Part shown: positions 41,670-54,253 of the stretch, one piece after another | Layout: every line of letters starts with the position of its first letter | Position numbering within the stretch: position 1 is the first letter of the stretch | Assembly: GCA_037013685.1 (NCBI GenBank) | Contig: CM072888.1 | Location: 3,949,034 to 4,013,033 of the forward strand | Length of the DNA: 64,000 nt | Reading direction: 5' to 3' | Origin: Acridotheres tristis | Lineage: Eukaryota > Chordata > Aves > Passeriformes > Sturnidae | The notes under the pieces: generated by a model | Told to the model about the DNA's origin: nothing | The model's input: only the letters and a program-made list of their open reading frames with translations | Database searches by the model: none | Translations under genes and position numbers: made by a program

Positions 41670-42080
41670 AAAAAAAGTATCCACTGAGTAAATGGAGAGA
41701 TGAGTCCTATGAAAAACAGAGAAACCAAAGGCAGAGTAGATTGGGAGTAGCAGTGCAGATTAGCAGTTGTGCTATCTGTGAAAGGGCAGGACTATTGTGC
41801 ACAGTGGAAATAACCTGTAAAACACAGGTGCAAATGGCCGTGTGTCCCCTCCTGGCTCAGAGCCTGCCCCAGCCCTGACACCTCTTCCTCATGGAGGTCC
41901 TTGTATGGAGACTCTGACACGTGTGGGCAGCAAAACCTAAGGTAAGGCTCAGGCAAATGAAAATGACCTCAGGCAGGCCTTTGAGCTGACCAGATAAAGA
42001 CTTGCTCCTGCAAGCAGCCTGCTGGGCCCCAGACATGGTCACTTCCCGAGTCTTTGATCCACTCCACTTCCAAAGTCTTT

Positions 42081-42257
42081 GATCTTTTTCTCCTTTCCTA
42101 TTCCTTTTTCTTTTCTCCTATTTATCCTCTTTTAATTTGTCCACCTACTCTAACCCCCTTTTCTTGTTTTTTCTTCCATCTTTTCACACTCTTTCTCCTT
42201 CTGTGTTTTCCATATGCTTTCTTTCCTGCTCCACTTCTTTTTCCTACATTCTTCCCT
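42081..42257 (+). repeat. Pyrimidine-rich tract
   Basis: About 175 bp of mostly C and T (TTTTTCTCCTTTCC-type sequence) is not organised in exact units. It begins about 400 bp after the GGAAA array and has the opposite purine/pyrimidine polarity. No coding role is seen. Confidence 0.6.
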
Positions 42258-45200
42258 CAAGCCATGACAGCTTTTCGTTACAATGAAAAATGACATATTG
42301 TGAAGGTGCTCTATTTTCCAACCTCTTCCCATACTCACTCTGAGCTGGGAGCAAAATGTTCCTGGTGTGCTGCCAGCTGAACCTCTGACAGTGCTGCAAA
42401 GCTGGCTCCCTCCCATGCATGTACTCCAGGGATGCACTCCCACAGCACAGGCTTTTTGTCGGCTACTTCCTACGTGGCTGGCCCTCTCTTCCTTTCCAGC
42501 ACAGGACCCAGCAACTATAAATCAAACTATTTACACAAGCTGTCCTTAAAGCCCAGAGGTAGAAATTCTATTTATCAAAACACGCCTCTTTCTGGAGAAA
42601 ATGGCCAAAACCAAAACATATGTGTTATTGGCTTATTTTTATCGTGGAAGTTGGATGTGTTTGAGACAGCAGCATCATTGCTGTGTTCACTCTTCTGCAT
42701 GAGTTGGGATGAGGTTTCCCTGTATTTGCATTTTCTTTCAACTTGAGGATTATATGGGGATCTAATATCATCTCATGTTAACCAGGCAAAGCCAGACTGT
42801 CTTCCTTAGAACATATTAAGAAAATACTTTGTTCCACTGCAATTTTGGCCTCTTTTTGCTTAGCAGCTGGTCACATCTTTTAGGATTGTAGGCTTGCTAC
42901 TTGACATTTATTTGCAAAGAAAAGCAGATGCCATCTATTACCTCAACCATCATAAAAATTACTTAAACCTTTTAGTGTAATTCTCCAATTAACACATTTG
43001 AAAAATATAATTTTTTATCTCTTAAGTGCATTCTGAAATTGTGGAATTACTCCTGCTTCCAGCATTATTCTGCAAACAGAAAAAAAAAGTTCTTTGGAGG
43101 GAAAAGTAGGATAGAAACAGGAAATAGAACACGATGCAAACTCTTTGCTCATATGAATGCTAATTTATAGCTTTAAATCATAAGATACTGGCCCAGTTTC
43201 TGTTCTTAAAATTAGATTCCCTTTAATATAAAGAGGCAGAGAGATAAAACGTTTCGTGGTGTTTGTCAGCACAGGGGAAGGCACAAAGCTCGAGGAGAAG
43301 TGTTATATAACATGTCCCATAAACACTTCTGTATTTATAGCACTTTATTAGTATGTCTTCCTCCTTTTGCTGAGACTGCAGGCCTGAGATCTGTTCCTTT
43401 TATGGTGGGTAAGCAGTGCTTTACCTCTGCTTTACAGTCAGGGCTTAGGCTCTCCCAATGCCCAGTTCTTGGCTGTGAGGTCAGACAAGAGAATGCAATA
43501 TCCAGAAGAGTCGAGTCCCACACCTTCACTGACCTTGCTGTCACAAAAGCAGCTTTGTCTTTGGTGTTCAGATTCTTTGGGAAGAGTTTAACCATTTCTC
43601 TCTGAGTAAAAGGACGTACTAACAGTAAATACCTCATCTCACCTCTGGCTTTTTAAAATTGAGTTTATTTCTTCAGGTGTGTTGTTTCAAGATATATGGT
43701 AAGATAAAAGAACATGCAAGCCAGTGGGAAGGAGCATTAATCTTCTTTTCCAGGCCAGGCTGTGAACAGCCCTGGTATGTCTGGGCAGGACCTGGAAGAA
43801 GATTCCTTTCCCTTAAAGAACCTGCCCTAACAAGAGCATCTTTTCAGCTCATATGGGATCCTAAAAGCTGAGCTGGCAGGAGCTTCTGGCAGTGCTGCCC
43901 ACAGATAAACAGTCCATCACTCCCTGTCACACCATCAGAGCAAGATACAGATCTTTATGTGCCAGTTAGAATTCCTTGTTTTAGCACAAACCCCACAAAA
44001 CTGGAGTGTTCTAGCTTAAAAACTGCGCTGCAGACTGTGGTGGCTGAGGCAGAGGAGCAATCCTTGATTCGTTCCCAGCCACTCACAGCTGGATTTGCAG
44101 AAATATCTTGCACAGATGAAGCAAAATCCTCTAGGACTCATCTGTCCAGGTCCTTCATTGAGTGATGCCCGTGTTCCCAAATCTCTTTCCTTAGGGATTT
44201 ATTCTTTTGGTTCCTAGAGCTGTTGGCACCTGTGGCCCTTTCTGGCCTGATCACATGCTCTGTGCTGCCTGTGGCCACATCCAAATTGTGAGCATGTGGT
44301 ACTCCTTATTAGTCCTTTCAATTATTCCTTCACAAGCTTCTGGCAGCCTCCTCACAGCCATGTGCCAGCTCTCACACAGCTCCTTGCAGGAATTCTGTGC
44401 TGTTTTAATTGTCCATTTTCTCTCAGGAAATTCAGACCAGAGGACACAAATGTATAAAGCAAGAGGATTTTAATTTGCTCACGTTTCCAATGTGTCTGTA
44501 ATTAATTTGCTCTCAGACAACAGTCCACAGGAGCATGCTCAGACTTCAAATTTGATTGCTGGGAAGAGATGGAGGAAGAAGCTGGATCTGGATCTTACTC
44601 TTAGAGCCTTTAACTCCTGTGGGAAAAGCACAGGAGGTGAAGCAGGTCTCCCTGCACCAGCCCCAAGGGATTTGGATTATATCACAGTAGGTGAATGATC
44701 ATGAGCATCTTGTCTATCAGGCACAGTCTTCTCAACTTTTGCCAGGGGTGACATGAATGTCAGCACCATCCTGCCCTACCAAGAGGCACAGCTTCAAACT
44801 ACAGCATTGACTTTGAGGCCCTGTTCATAAAACATTAAAAAAAACCTTGGGTGAGTGGAATCAATTCCACTTCTATTCTGTAAGCTCTTGGTCCAAAGAC
44901 CCTGCAGAAATCTCTGTTATTGTTTGGTATTCTTCCTGGGAGGACATGTGGGCAAAATCCTCTCAAACAGGAAGTTCTTTCATAGCTATCTTCAGAGCAA
45001 CTCTAATCACATTACATTTTTTCTGTCTCTTCATAGATCCCAGATGCCTCTCAGTTCATGTTTAATGTCTGGATGTGTTTGTTATGTTGATGGTAATTTA
45101 CCTGCAGAGCATAATTATGGGAAATTCCTAGAGCTGGTGATAAAGTGCACAGTACTGGTCACTACAGGAGGTTTTTCCTCAGTTGCAAATGAACCCTTGA

Positions 45201-45996
45201 GTCATTCCCCTTGTCTGGGGAAACAGAGCTCCTTTGACAGTGCTTATTTCGTTGCAAAGATTTCTTAAGTTGGTGCAATAACATTTGGTAACTGAAGATG
45301 TATTTCTAGGGCTGCTTCTTCCATGCTTCCTTGGTCCCTTTTTGAATTTTCAGTCCCACCATGGAAGCCAAGGTTCATTTTCATACTTACCTGCTTCTGT
45401 AGTCATCTATTCCTTCTCTTGTTCTGCCTCCACAAGAATTGAGGGTCGTTTTCACCTATGTTAGTGTGAAAGTGTTTCAAAATCTCAAGTCACAGTCTTG
45501 CTGTGCTGCTGTGCAGGCAAAGTGCACACAGTAAAGCAATATTAAACCATAATCCAGTTTTAATGAGATTGGAGAAAAAAGAATAGAGAAGCAACTATGA
45601 GGCTTGGTACTAGAAATATTTACCTGTTGTGTACAATACATTTGTTCGTTACAGGTTGGGATTTCACTGCTCACCTGTGGGGATGGGATCTTTGTGTCCT
45701 ATTGTCATGTTGATCGTGGCATCACCTTTATTGCATACACTTAATTTAACACAAACCACTGCACCTATTGCCTTGTAAATCCTCTCCCAACAAACTGCTT
45801 AATTCAGATTTCAGTGAAATCAAGAGACAAAGTTTCTCAAAAGTAGCATGTTTAAAACAACCAAAACAAAAAAAAGGAAGATCACAAAGAATGATGACTA
45901 TCCCGATAAGGAATAGCTTTTTAAGAGTGAAGAATATAATCTCCTAGGCAAGTAATATATCTGTGGGAATTTTTGCTTAAAGACTTAAGCTTAGGC

Positions 45997-46016
45997 TTTT
46001 TTTTTTTTTTTTTTTT
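45997..46016 (+). repeat. Poly(T) run (20 T)
   Basis: Twenty uninterrupted T in intergenic DNA. As above, no retroposon body is recognisable beside it. Confidence 0.9.
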
Positions 46017-49000
46017 GGTCCTAATGAAAATGCTACTAATAAGTAAGTGTAACTTAAAAAGTTCATTTTTACAGAATTAGCATGGGCCTCCTGTTATGTT
46101 GGAAAGAACATGAGTTCAGCTGAAATTAAGTTTTGGGCTAAAGGTCTCATTTCTATTTTAACTGTGCTTTAATTGCTCTGTATTTAAAATTAGTGTTATA
46201 TAAACTAAGATTAGTTCTATTTTTTATCCTGTTTTACAGTCAGCATAACAAAGATCCAGCACTTGAAGAGAGAAAGTAACGAAATACACACTGTCAGAAT
46301 ATGTGGCCAAAGCTGCTATTTCAGCTTAAAATGCACTTCTGGAAGGAAGAGGAGCTCTAGAGGAGTGGTGGAATTTCTGATTCAGTCTCTCCACTCAGTG
46401 CAGTGTGAAATCTCTATGAAGTGCTCCAATTTACCACAAATAGAAAAATATAAGAAGCCACTGGTATTTTTTTAGGTACATAAGTGTGCTGGCTTGCAGT
46501 AGTCTGATACTCTGATGCTTCATGAATAAACCTTCTGCTACAGATACCATGTTTAATTTCTGCCCTATACCAGCATTAGAACTGTAGGCATACAATGAAT
46601 TGCCAACAAACAGAACTGTTATATTTGCACCACTGGTAAGTATTTTTCTTAATATATTCTGGGCATGTGTCTTCCAAAGGGTATGCTAAAGCAAGGAAAG
46701 AGATTTAAGAGATGGATGATAAATTTTAGAAACCAAATAAGCATCTAAAACTTATTAAGATGGGTTAAGCTCAGGGGAACAGTAACTTGAGCACTAGATT
46801 TTACTATAATTTGGAAGGGATGAAAGAGAACATTTCACGCCTTATGAGCAGCAGCCACAGTTTGTATCAAGCATACAAACAACAAAACAGATATTTCTAT
46901 TCAAAATTGAGTTTAAAAAAGAACAGGAAGAATGTTTCCTGTTGTATGTATGTATGTGAAACACTCTTAATGACCACTTAGGGAATAACTGAAGATAAGT
47001 TTTACTGGCAGATAGTGCAGTTTTCCAAAGGACTGTGAGGTGTGACAGGGGTTATTAATGCCTCTGCTGCAGTAAGGGTGTGATATGTTTGGAGAAATCT
47101 GTTAAAGATGCACAGTTCTTGGTCAGGCTTCTTTGTATAGTAAAACTTGTGTCATTAAAAGAGGGGCTGCAAGAAAGCTCTGAGGAATTACAGTCGAGCT
47201 GAAGAGACTTTGCCTAAGGTGAAAACAGACAATGTATCATAGTCAGAAGTGAGTGAAACTGAGAAACAAGTTAATAACAGCAACAAGTGAGGCTAAAGCA
47301 TGGCTGGCTGTGTTGCATGTTTGCTGTAACCCATCTGGGCTTTTCTCAGGAACAATCCGTGATCACACGGACCATATGTGCAGCAGCATCTCAGCTCAGC
47401 GAGCTGCTGGTTTGAACTACTCATTTCCTTACAGTCACTGGGGTTAATTGGAGCCAGAGTGATATTAATTTTAATTAGGGTGAATGAAGAAAAAAATATT
47501 TCCATTTGTTCCGCTAAATCCCCCAAATTTCCCTTTTAGCTCCATATGGAAAACTTTACATTAATTTTCCAGTGAATTTCTGTTTGTAGAAAGTGGTGGA
47601 AGTGGCCTGTGTGTGCTGGCAGAAGTGTCCACACCTCAAAGGTAGATGTGATTATTCAGAAAGCAGCTTGTGGATGAAGTGTCTTGTAAAGTGGAGAAGA
47701 GAATCAGCAACAAAAAACCACATGCCCAAGGGAGCCCTTCCACAATGCAAATTCAGAAAAGCAAACCTTTAAAGTGATGTCAGGAATTCATACGCTATTC
47801 ATCATCTGAAGAATTTTTATTGAAACCATCTGGTGGGTGATCCATAATAATAATAATAAAACACCACTAAATCCAGGTGTCTTCAGATCATTACAAACAG
47901 ATAACAGGGTTGAATTCCAGCAGTGCCTTCCAGGTTTTGAAGTATCCATGAAGAGGTGACCCCTTTGAATTAAATCCTTATCTGGATCAAAATGAAATAC
48001 TGGGGCTACAGCACATCCCGGATTATATAGGTCTGTGCTGCAATGTAGAATGCAGTTCTTAGGCCTCACTAGGATGTGGCAGGAATCTTTCCTGGCTTTT
48101 TCCTGCACTGCATGTCCACTTTTTCCATATAGAAATCAGGGTACAAAGTGCTGGCAAGGAGGACTCCAGGGCTTGGCGTGCCAGGAGCTGGAAACAGCTG
48201 TGGTAAATCCCTGGAGCTGAGCTCAGAACGGGCACCTCTTCCTGCCCCACGTTCCTCCTGACACCAGGAGTGGGATCACATTGCAGCAGTGCATTTTGTC
48301 ACTTCATTACAGTGCACCTTGTTATCTCTGCGCTGAATCCTGCAGATAACGTGTTTTCATTGAAGCTTATCTCCCAGAAAGGGAGCCAGGCTGGAGCTGA
48401 AGAGAACGAGAGAGGGAGAAGCCATCATTTCCCATTCTTTCTTCATATTAAAGTGTTTCTGAATAGAGATTTCAAGTTTGAGTTTGAAGGTATTCATTTC
48501 CATCTCCTGTCTAAAAGGCTGTGAGGAATGATTTTTCTTTGACAGGGAGATACTGAAACCTGAGTTAAAGCAGTTAAATTAAGCACTATGAAAATACACA
48601 AAGCCTTCCTACATTGGCTATATGGGGAATTCAGAAGACTGTGAAAACACCTGAAATGAAAGCACCAGGATATACATAAAGCAGGTCAGGTTCTTCCCTC
48701 TGCTGCAGATTTAAAAGCTTTCTCTTCTTTGATAAAACCTACCTGCCTCATTAGCTCTGCCTCCTGATACAGCACTCTATGCACAACTCTTACATTAGGC
48801 AGTGCCTTGACAAAATTGGTTTAAAGAAAAAAATAGCATGTGTTTGTCAGCATTTTTCAGGTACAACTGCAGTGTGTCAGATGTCAAGGTGGGAGATACT
48901 GTTTTGAGAATTAACATTTTGACAATTAATATTTGTTTGAAGCACACTTGCACTCGAGTGATTTCTTTTCACTATTGGGTTTATGTACTGACAGGAAGAA

Positions 49001-50309
49001 GCTTATTCTTACTATTAAAAAATAGGAAAAAAAAATGATGAAACTTTTACTTTTTCTATACAATATATAAAAAATAATTTAGAGTATAATTAATATTTGT
49101 ATAGAAAATTGGAACTAGCAAGACAGGCTTGTTATCCTGCTGACTGGTTTAGAAACAGGACCTGGTTTTTCTAAGGGAGTCTCTTGAGCCAGAAACTCTC
49201 TCAGGTGTGAGAACACAGCATCTGATATAGAAAGGCCTTGATCCCACCAGGGGTTATGGAAAACTCTCAGGGAAGAATCAAGTCTTGCTGAGAACAGCAC
49301 AGAGGAGCAGCACAGTTGCTTTGGATTTTTGTGGTTTATTCCTGTCGAGGCATTCCCCTTATCTCATACCCCTTTTTTTCCAGATGATGGAGTGCCCCTG
49401 CAGTGCCAGCCTGTCACCTGATTGATCACTGTTACAAGTGCACAACGATGCTCCAAGCTGCTGGAACCAAGCAACTGGGCTTTGCTTGCTGCAGGTGCTC
49501 TCCACAGCTGTGGTCTGCTCAGTGCTACCTGGAGCTACACAGCTCCTGGATTCCCTTCTCACTCATTCCACCTCTCCTCAGGTTTGTGGCAAATTTTCCT
49601 CATCCTTCTAGCTCTCGGACAGGGCTGGTAATAGATCACTGCAGGAACAGGATTCATTTATCCAAAGCTCTTTAAAGACTGGAAAGGGTGGACTTCAAAG
49701 GCAGGAAAATGGGACACGATGCAGAAGGGCATGCATTCAGATTAAATGAGCCCTTCTGTATGCAGGCAAAGCAACTGACTTCTGTCTGCCTTTTCTAATG
49801 TTGTGCTATAATAACAAGGACAAATATAAAATGGAATAGATCTCAGGTGAATGGAAAGTTTACAGCTGAGCTAGCAGAAAGGGCAGATCCACTGGGTGGG
49901 AATGCATGGCTGGAATGTGTAACTCCTCTGGTAGCTGAGAGGTCTGGGTCTTCAACACAAGTTCATGTGCTGAAAAAAATCACATTATTTGCTGGGAACC
50001 TGCCTCCTGCTACCTTCATCTGAGGGTCCCTTCCTCTTATGCTGAAAGAAAGAGGGAGCAATTATCTCAGCATTTATCATTTTACCTACTATTTTATCTT
50101 CCCTCAGACACCTTTCTCCCAGCTGGCAGGTCCAGTCTATGTAACTGTTCCACAGATGGAAACTATTCCCTGTGTTTGATCTTCTTTCTCTGAACCTTTT
50201 CCAAGTCTGTCTTGGGGGAAGGTGGGTGGAGGTATGGGATGGACAGATGGAAGAAAGATGAGTGACCAAACTGGAGCATCCAAAATGTGAGTGTGAGAGG
50301 CTACACTGG

Positions 50310-50435
50310 GGAATCAGTTTCTGATTTGTTCTTTACCCCTTCTCTAATAATTTTCAATTACTATTCTGTTGTGGAATCAGTTTCTGCTTTGTTCTTTATC
50401 CCTTCTCTAATAATTTTCAATTACTATCCTGTTGT
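50310..50435 (+). repeat. 63-bp tandem duplication (2 copies, 3 mismatches)
   Basis: The unit beginning GGAATCAGTTTCTG spans 50310-50372 and repeats at 50373-50435. The three differences I see are A/C, C/T and T/C substitutions. The frame stays open across both copies, but nothing supports coding. Confidence 0.92.
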
Positions 50436-53400
50436 CCTAAGCATTAAGGTGATACTTTTATCTATCTCTAATAACTCCAAAATCCTACTCCCAAGCTTAT
50501 TGTTTCACCTTAAGCCCATCATTTCATATAAAAATTTATGAGTCATTGCTGCACTTTTATTTACTGATTTTTATCTGCTGTCTCACTGCCTTAGCACTCA
50601 GCCTTGTAACATCTTCTGCTGTGCCATGAGAAGAATCCTGCAACTACCTCCTCCTTTAATTTGTTTCTGCTGTGTGTAGGGACACAGCCCCTTTTTTGGG
50701 ATAAAGCTGCAGGTGACCATTTACATCCCTCAGGCTGTTTCTCTGACTGGTATTTCCTGGCCAAATACTGATTCTTTGTAGCTTTATCTTGACTGGGCAG
50801 TTGTCACTAATAATTGCAGGCAAAAATCAAATACTCCAATCAGGACTTTCCCTGCATAAATTAAGAGGGGAAAAAAGTGAGAGGATGTTTATAGCCCTAT
50901 TGCACTGTCACAGCACTCAGGGCCACAGCTTCCTTCAGGGCTCAACCTTACCACAAACCAGTGAAACTACTCTGCTGTGATTTTATATTCATTACTGCAG
51001 GTCACTTCTCACTTATGATGTTTTAATCCTTTTCTGATTCCTGTTTCTGCTGAAACAACTGCTGCCTTGTATCCCTACTCTCCCAAACTGAACTTGCAAA
51101 AGGATTTTATGTAGTTATGTCAGCAATCAGAGCCATGAAATTAAAATAATTGTATGCTTTATTTTTTTAAAGAAAGAGTAAAAGTTATTGTCCACCCCCC
51201 ACCACTGTTGTATCAGAATCACTGATGTTTAGGACAGAGAGCATCACCTGTCCATACAAAACATCTCCTCTTGACTTGTCTACACTGACACGATAAACTT
51301 CCTAATTAGGTTATTCCATTCCATCTCTTTTTATGGCTCCCCAGTCTGTAGTATTTTTATGAATAGTTTTTGCTGTGCTGTACTTATTAATATGCTTCCA
51401 CAACCTAAATGGCATCATTATCTCGAAGTTTCAATTAAAAAGTCATCTAGTAGGAGGTAGGATTCCCAATTACTGAGTGTGGGAAAGACTCCTATTCTGT
51501 TCTCACTGTCTTTCATCTCAGACATAATTGAACTGGTCTTTCTCCCAAATAAAATGCAGCTTTTCATCCCTGTGGAAGAAGGAGAGAGGTCATGGAGACC
51601 TGTGGAGACCACATACGATGGTGTCTATTTTTACCTCCACTTCTCTTTAAAGATACAATTAAATTTGTTGTACACTCTGAGCACTCTCTTATAGACAAGA
51701 CAGAGAAATAAATTATTTTCATTGCTGTTTATTGTAATTGAAAACCAGTTTGAAGTGCTATTTCGGGCTCATTAGGCAGGCTTTTACAAGTGCATTAGAA
51801 GTAAGAAAAAATCAATTTACATTTTAATTCTTACAAATGTTTCACTTCAAAAACTTGTAAATAGGTACCACCACTCATTTAGAAAGTGTCAGAACATTCT
51901 GACAGATATAAATCTGTAATTTAATATTCGTAACTTAAAACTCCAGATATAATTTCCAAGGACAATAATTGCTAATAGTGCCAGGGCTTTATTAGTAGTC
52001 TGCTTTTCTTCTAGGGAATTATTCACAATAGTTATTGTAAAATCAAGCTTTTGAAACTGAAATATTTTCCATTAATGCTGACAAATTAGCAGCATTAAAG
52101 AATGAATTGTTTTGCCCCACTCAGGCTTTTTTTCAGGGACATACAAAGACAAGTTTTATGTTTTAGCCTTTTCAAATTGACATATCAGGTGCCACTAACT
52201 GAGGGTACACACCTGCATTAGTCTCATCCATGTGCTTTCATTATACCCAGATTGCTCCTTTTGCAGGGAATGTGCAGGAATTCTGACAAAAATGCCCATC
52301 TTAAGGAAGCTTATTTTGAAAAGAATAAGCCCATGCATCTATCCACAGTATTTTTCAAAAATATTTTTATTAAATATAAGACTATCTCCATATGATTGCT
52401 ATTTTCATGAAAGAAAATCTCGGATCACCCAGCTTTTCTCTCTATTAATTATTGGTTTGAGTGTGTGTATGGAGTAGTTCCTGGGCATCTTTCCAAATCG
52501 GATAAACTTTTTCCCTTAAAGATCTGAAAATAGGCATAATTTAGGATCACAAGGTACTTTCCATATTAAAATATTCCCAAGATTAGATCATTGGTGAAAT
52601 AAACAAAATTTAATTTCTTTGGCTCTTTTTATAAGGAATTTATTACAGACGGATTGCAGACTGGGGCATAGTTCAATGATGAGTGATGGACTTCAAGCCC
52701 TTTTGCTGTTTTGAGACTGCACACAGAGTCAATAAAGATTTTGTGGGATTTGAAATTAATTTAATGGGGTTTTATACACATGGAATGAGAAAACAAGGCA
52801 AGAAGTTTAATGGACTTGTGACATGTCACCTCATTTCCTGACTTGGCTTTTGGAATCCGAGCCCTAAAATTTTGCGTGCCCGAGTTTGGAGTGCTGACGG
52901 CCAGTGTCCAACAGGTTGCTGTCCAGGAAAGTGGGAACACTTTTCTTGGGTGTCCCTGCAAACAGGGACATTGGAATATCCATTCATTAAAACAATATGA
53001 TTACTGGTTAAAGCTGAACGGGTCAGCCTAGGAATGTTGTGTGCTGGGAGACATTTCGTAGCAACAGCGACTCAAATATTTACTTACTAATTGTTTCCTT
53101 GCTGTTAATGATGGAATACCCGAGAGTTTGTTTGCATTTCCCTCCTGTTAAACAAAGCACGTTTATTTGTAGATTTAAATGGGCCACTTTCTCTGTTGTG
53201 AGCTACCAAGGATTCCAGCTGCTTTTATAAGGATGAAATTTGTGTAGTGATGGGAAAAGTTTCAGATTATTTATTTCATAAATGTGTTGCTATGTCTCAT
53301 ATCCAAAAAATGGGGAGTTGGGTTTGCTCACCGCGGGCTATGTTCTTCCTGGTGTGACAATTGATAAAAGATTCGTGTTAATCACAAAAGCATTGGGGTT

Positions 53401-53491
53401 TGTATAACCCAAAATACTAAGCTCTGAAATGAAGCATGGACACTAGATAAAGGAAATTATATGATTAAATAATTCTGTTTAAAATCACCTT

Positions 53492-53543
53492 GTTATATTA
53501 TGTTATATTATATTGTATTATGTTACATTATGTTATGTTATGT
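53492..53543 (+). repeat. Degenerate TGTTAT/TATTA simple repeat
   Basis: Repeats of TGTTATATTA, TGTATTA, TGTTACATTA and TGTTATG form about 50 bp of low-complexity AT-rich sequence. It lies about 100 bp before the 39-bp duplication and about 450 bp before the RPL7L1 CpG island. Confidence 0.8.
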
Positions 53544-53638
53544 TTTTCAAATAAGTTGTATCGGCTGCCAGCTTGCAAAATCGGACTTTCCAAAAAGCCC
53601 TTCCTGCCTTTGTTTAATCAATACTGCCTATCCCAAAA

Positions 53639-53734
53639 ACCAGACTCCCAGAACTTCTCTGGTGGTTATCTACAAAGACCAGACCTCCAGAACTTCCCTG
53701 GTGGTCATCTACAAGGACCGGATGGCTATTTGTG
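53639..53734 (+). repeat. 39-bp tandem duplication (2 copies plus a fragment)
   Basis: Units at 53639-53677 and 53678-53716 start ACCAGAC and share CCAGAACTTC and CTGGTGGT; they differ at a few positions. A third copy begins at 53717 (ACCGGATGG) and decays. The unit is 13 codons and open in two frames, but no flanking coding evidence exists. Confidence 0.9.
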
Positions 53735-54220
53735 ACTGATTATCACCCACTGGCATTTGGGATTGAGTTCCTAAATACAGATTTTCATATTTTAGGTGTG
53801 GAAACAGAAGTGGGCTCATTTAGAGCATTGAAAAGGCTTGCAGCACCACCGAGGCGAGCAGTGAGACCCGGGCACCACGAAGCTCTCAGCAAGGCTGGAG
53901 CTCCCCGCTGCTGAAAGACAGTAAATGAAAATTATTTCAGTGTAAAGACACACATCCATGGAGCAACAGCAGGAACACAAACCCCGGCACCATCCCACCG
54001 AGCTGCGGCTCTGGCACCACCTGCGGGTGACGCGGCTGTCGCGCCGCGTGTCCCCGTGCCCGCTCCTCTCCCGGGCTGACCGAGTGTGGATGTCCCTGGG
54101 CGAGCGCAGGCCGGGCCCCTGAGGCAAACTCATCCGACAGGCGCTTCCCGGCGCTCCGGGATTCCCGGGAAAGCGCGCGGCGCCTGAGGGGGAGCGGCCA
54201 TGGCCCCGCCTCATCCCCGA

Positions 54221-54230
54221 GCATGCGCAG
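54221..54230 (+). promoter_or_regulatory. NRF1-like motif upstream of RPL7L1
   Basis: GCATGCGCAG matches the NRF1 core (GCATGCGC), lies 16 bp upstream of the RPL7L1 start codon and sits inside the CpG island. NRF1 sites are common in housekeeping promoters. It is a motif match only. Confidence 0.45.
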
Positions 54231-54242
54231 CGCTGGCCCGGC

Positions 54243-54253
54243 AACATGGCGGA
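54243..54253 (+). promoter_or_regulatory. YY1-like motif overlapping the RPL7L1 start codon
   Basis: AACATGGCGGA matches the YY1 consensus AANATGGCGGM and includes the initiator ATG with A at -3 and G at +4. YY1 sites at or just after the start codon are typical of ribosome- and translation-related genes. MAD2L1 has a similar ATGGCGGC at its own start. Confidence 0.5.

Larger units (their letters stand above)
42258..53491. other. Intergenic, no gene found
   Basis: Short frames only (longest 137 codons near 44,855-45,268), with no homology I recognise and no consistent splice context. Contains the 20-T run, the 63-bp duplication, a short TAA run near 47,845 and a TATG run near 46,945. Confidence 0.6.

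Noticed and set aside
41215..41728. Long open frames of 146-158 codons on both strands across the GGAAA array
   Set aside because: They are produced by a repeat whose five-base unit contains no stop in several frames. The residues are pure KGKER/SFPFL repeats with no other coding evidence.
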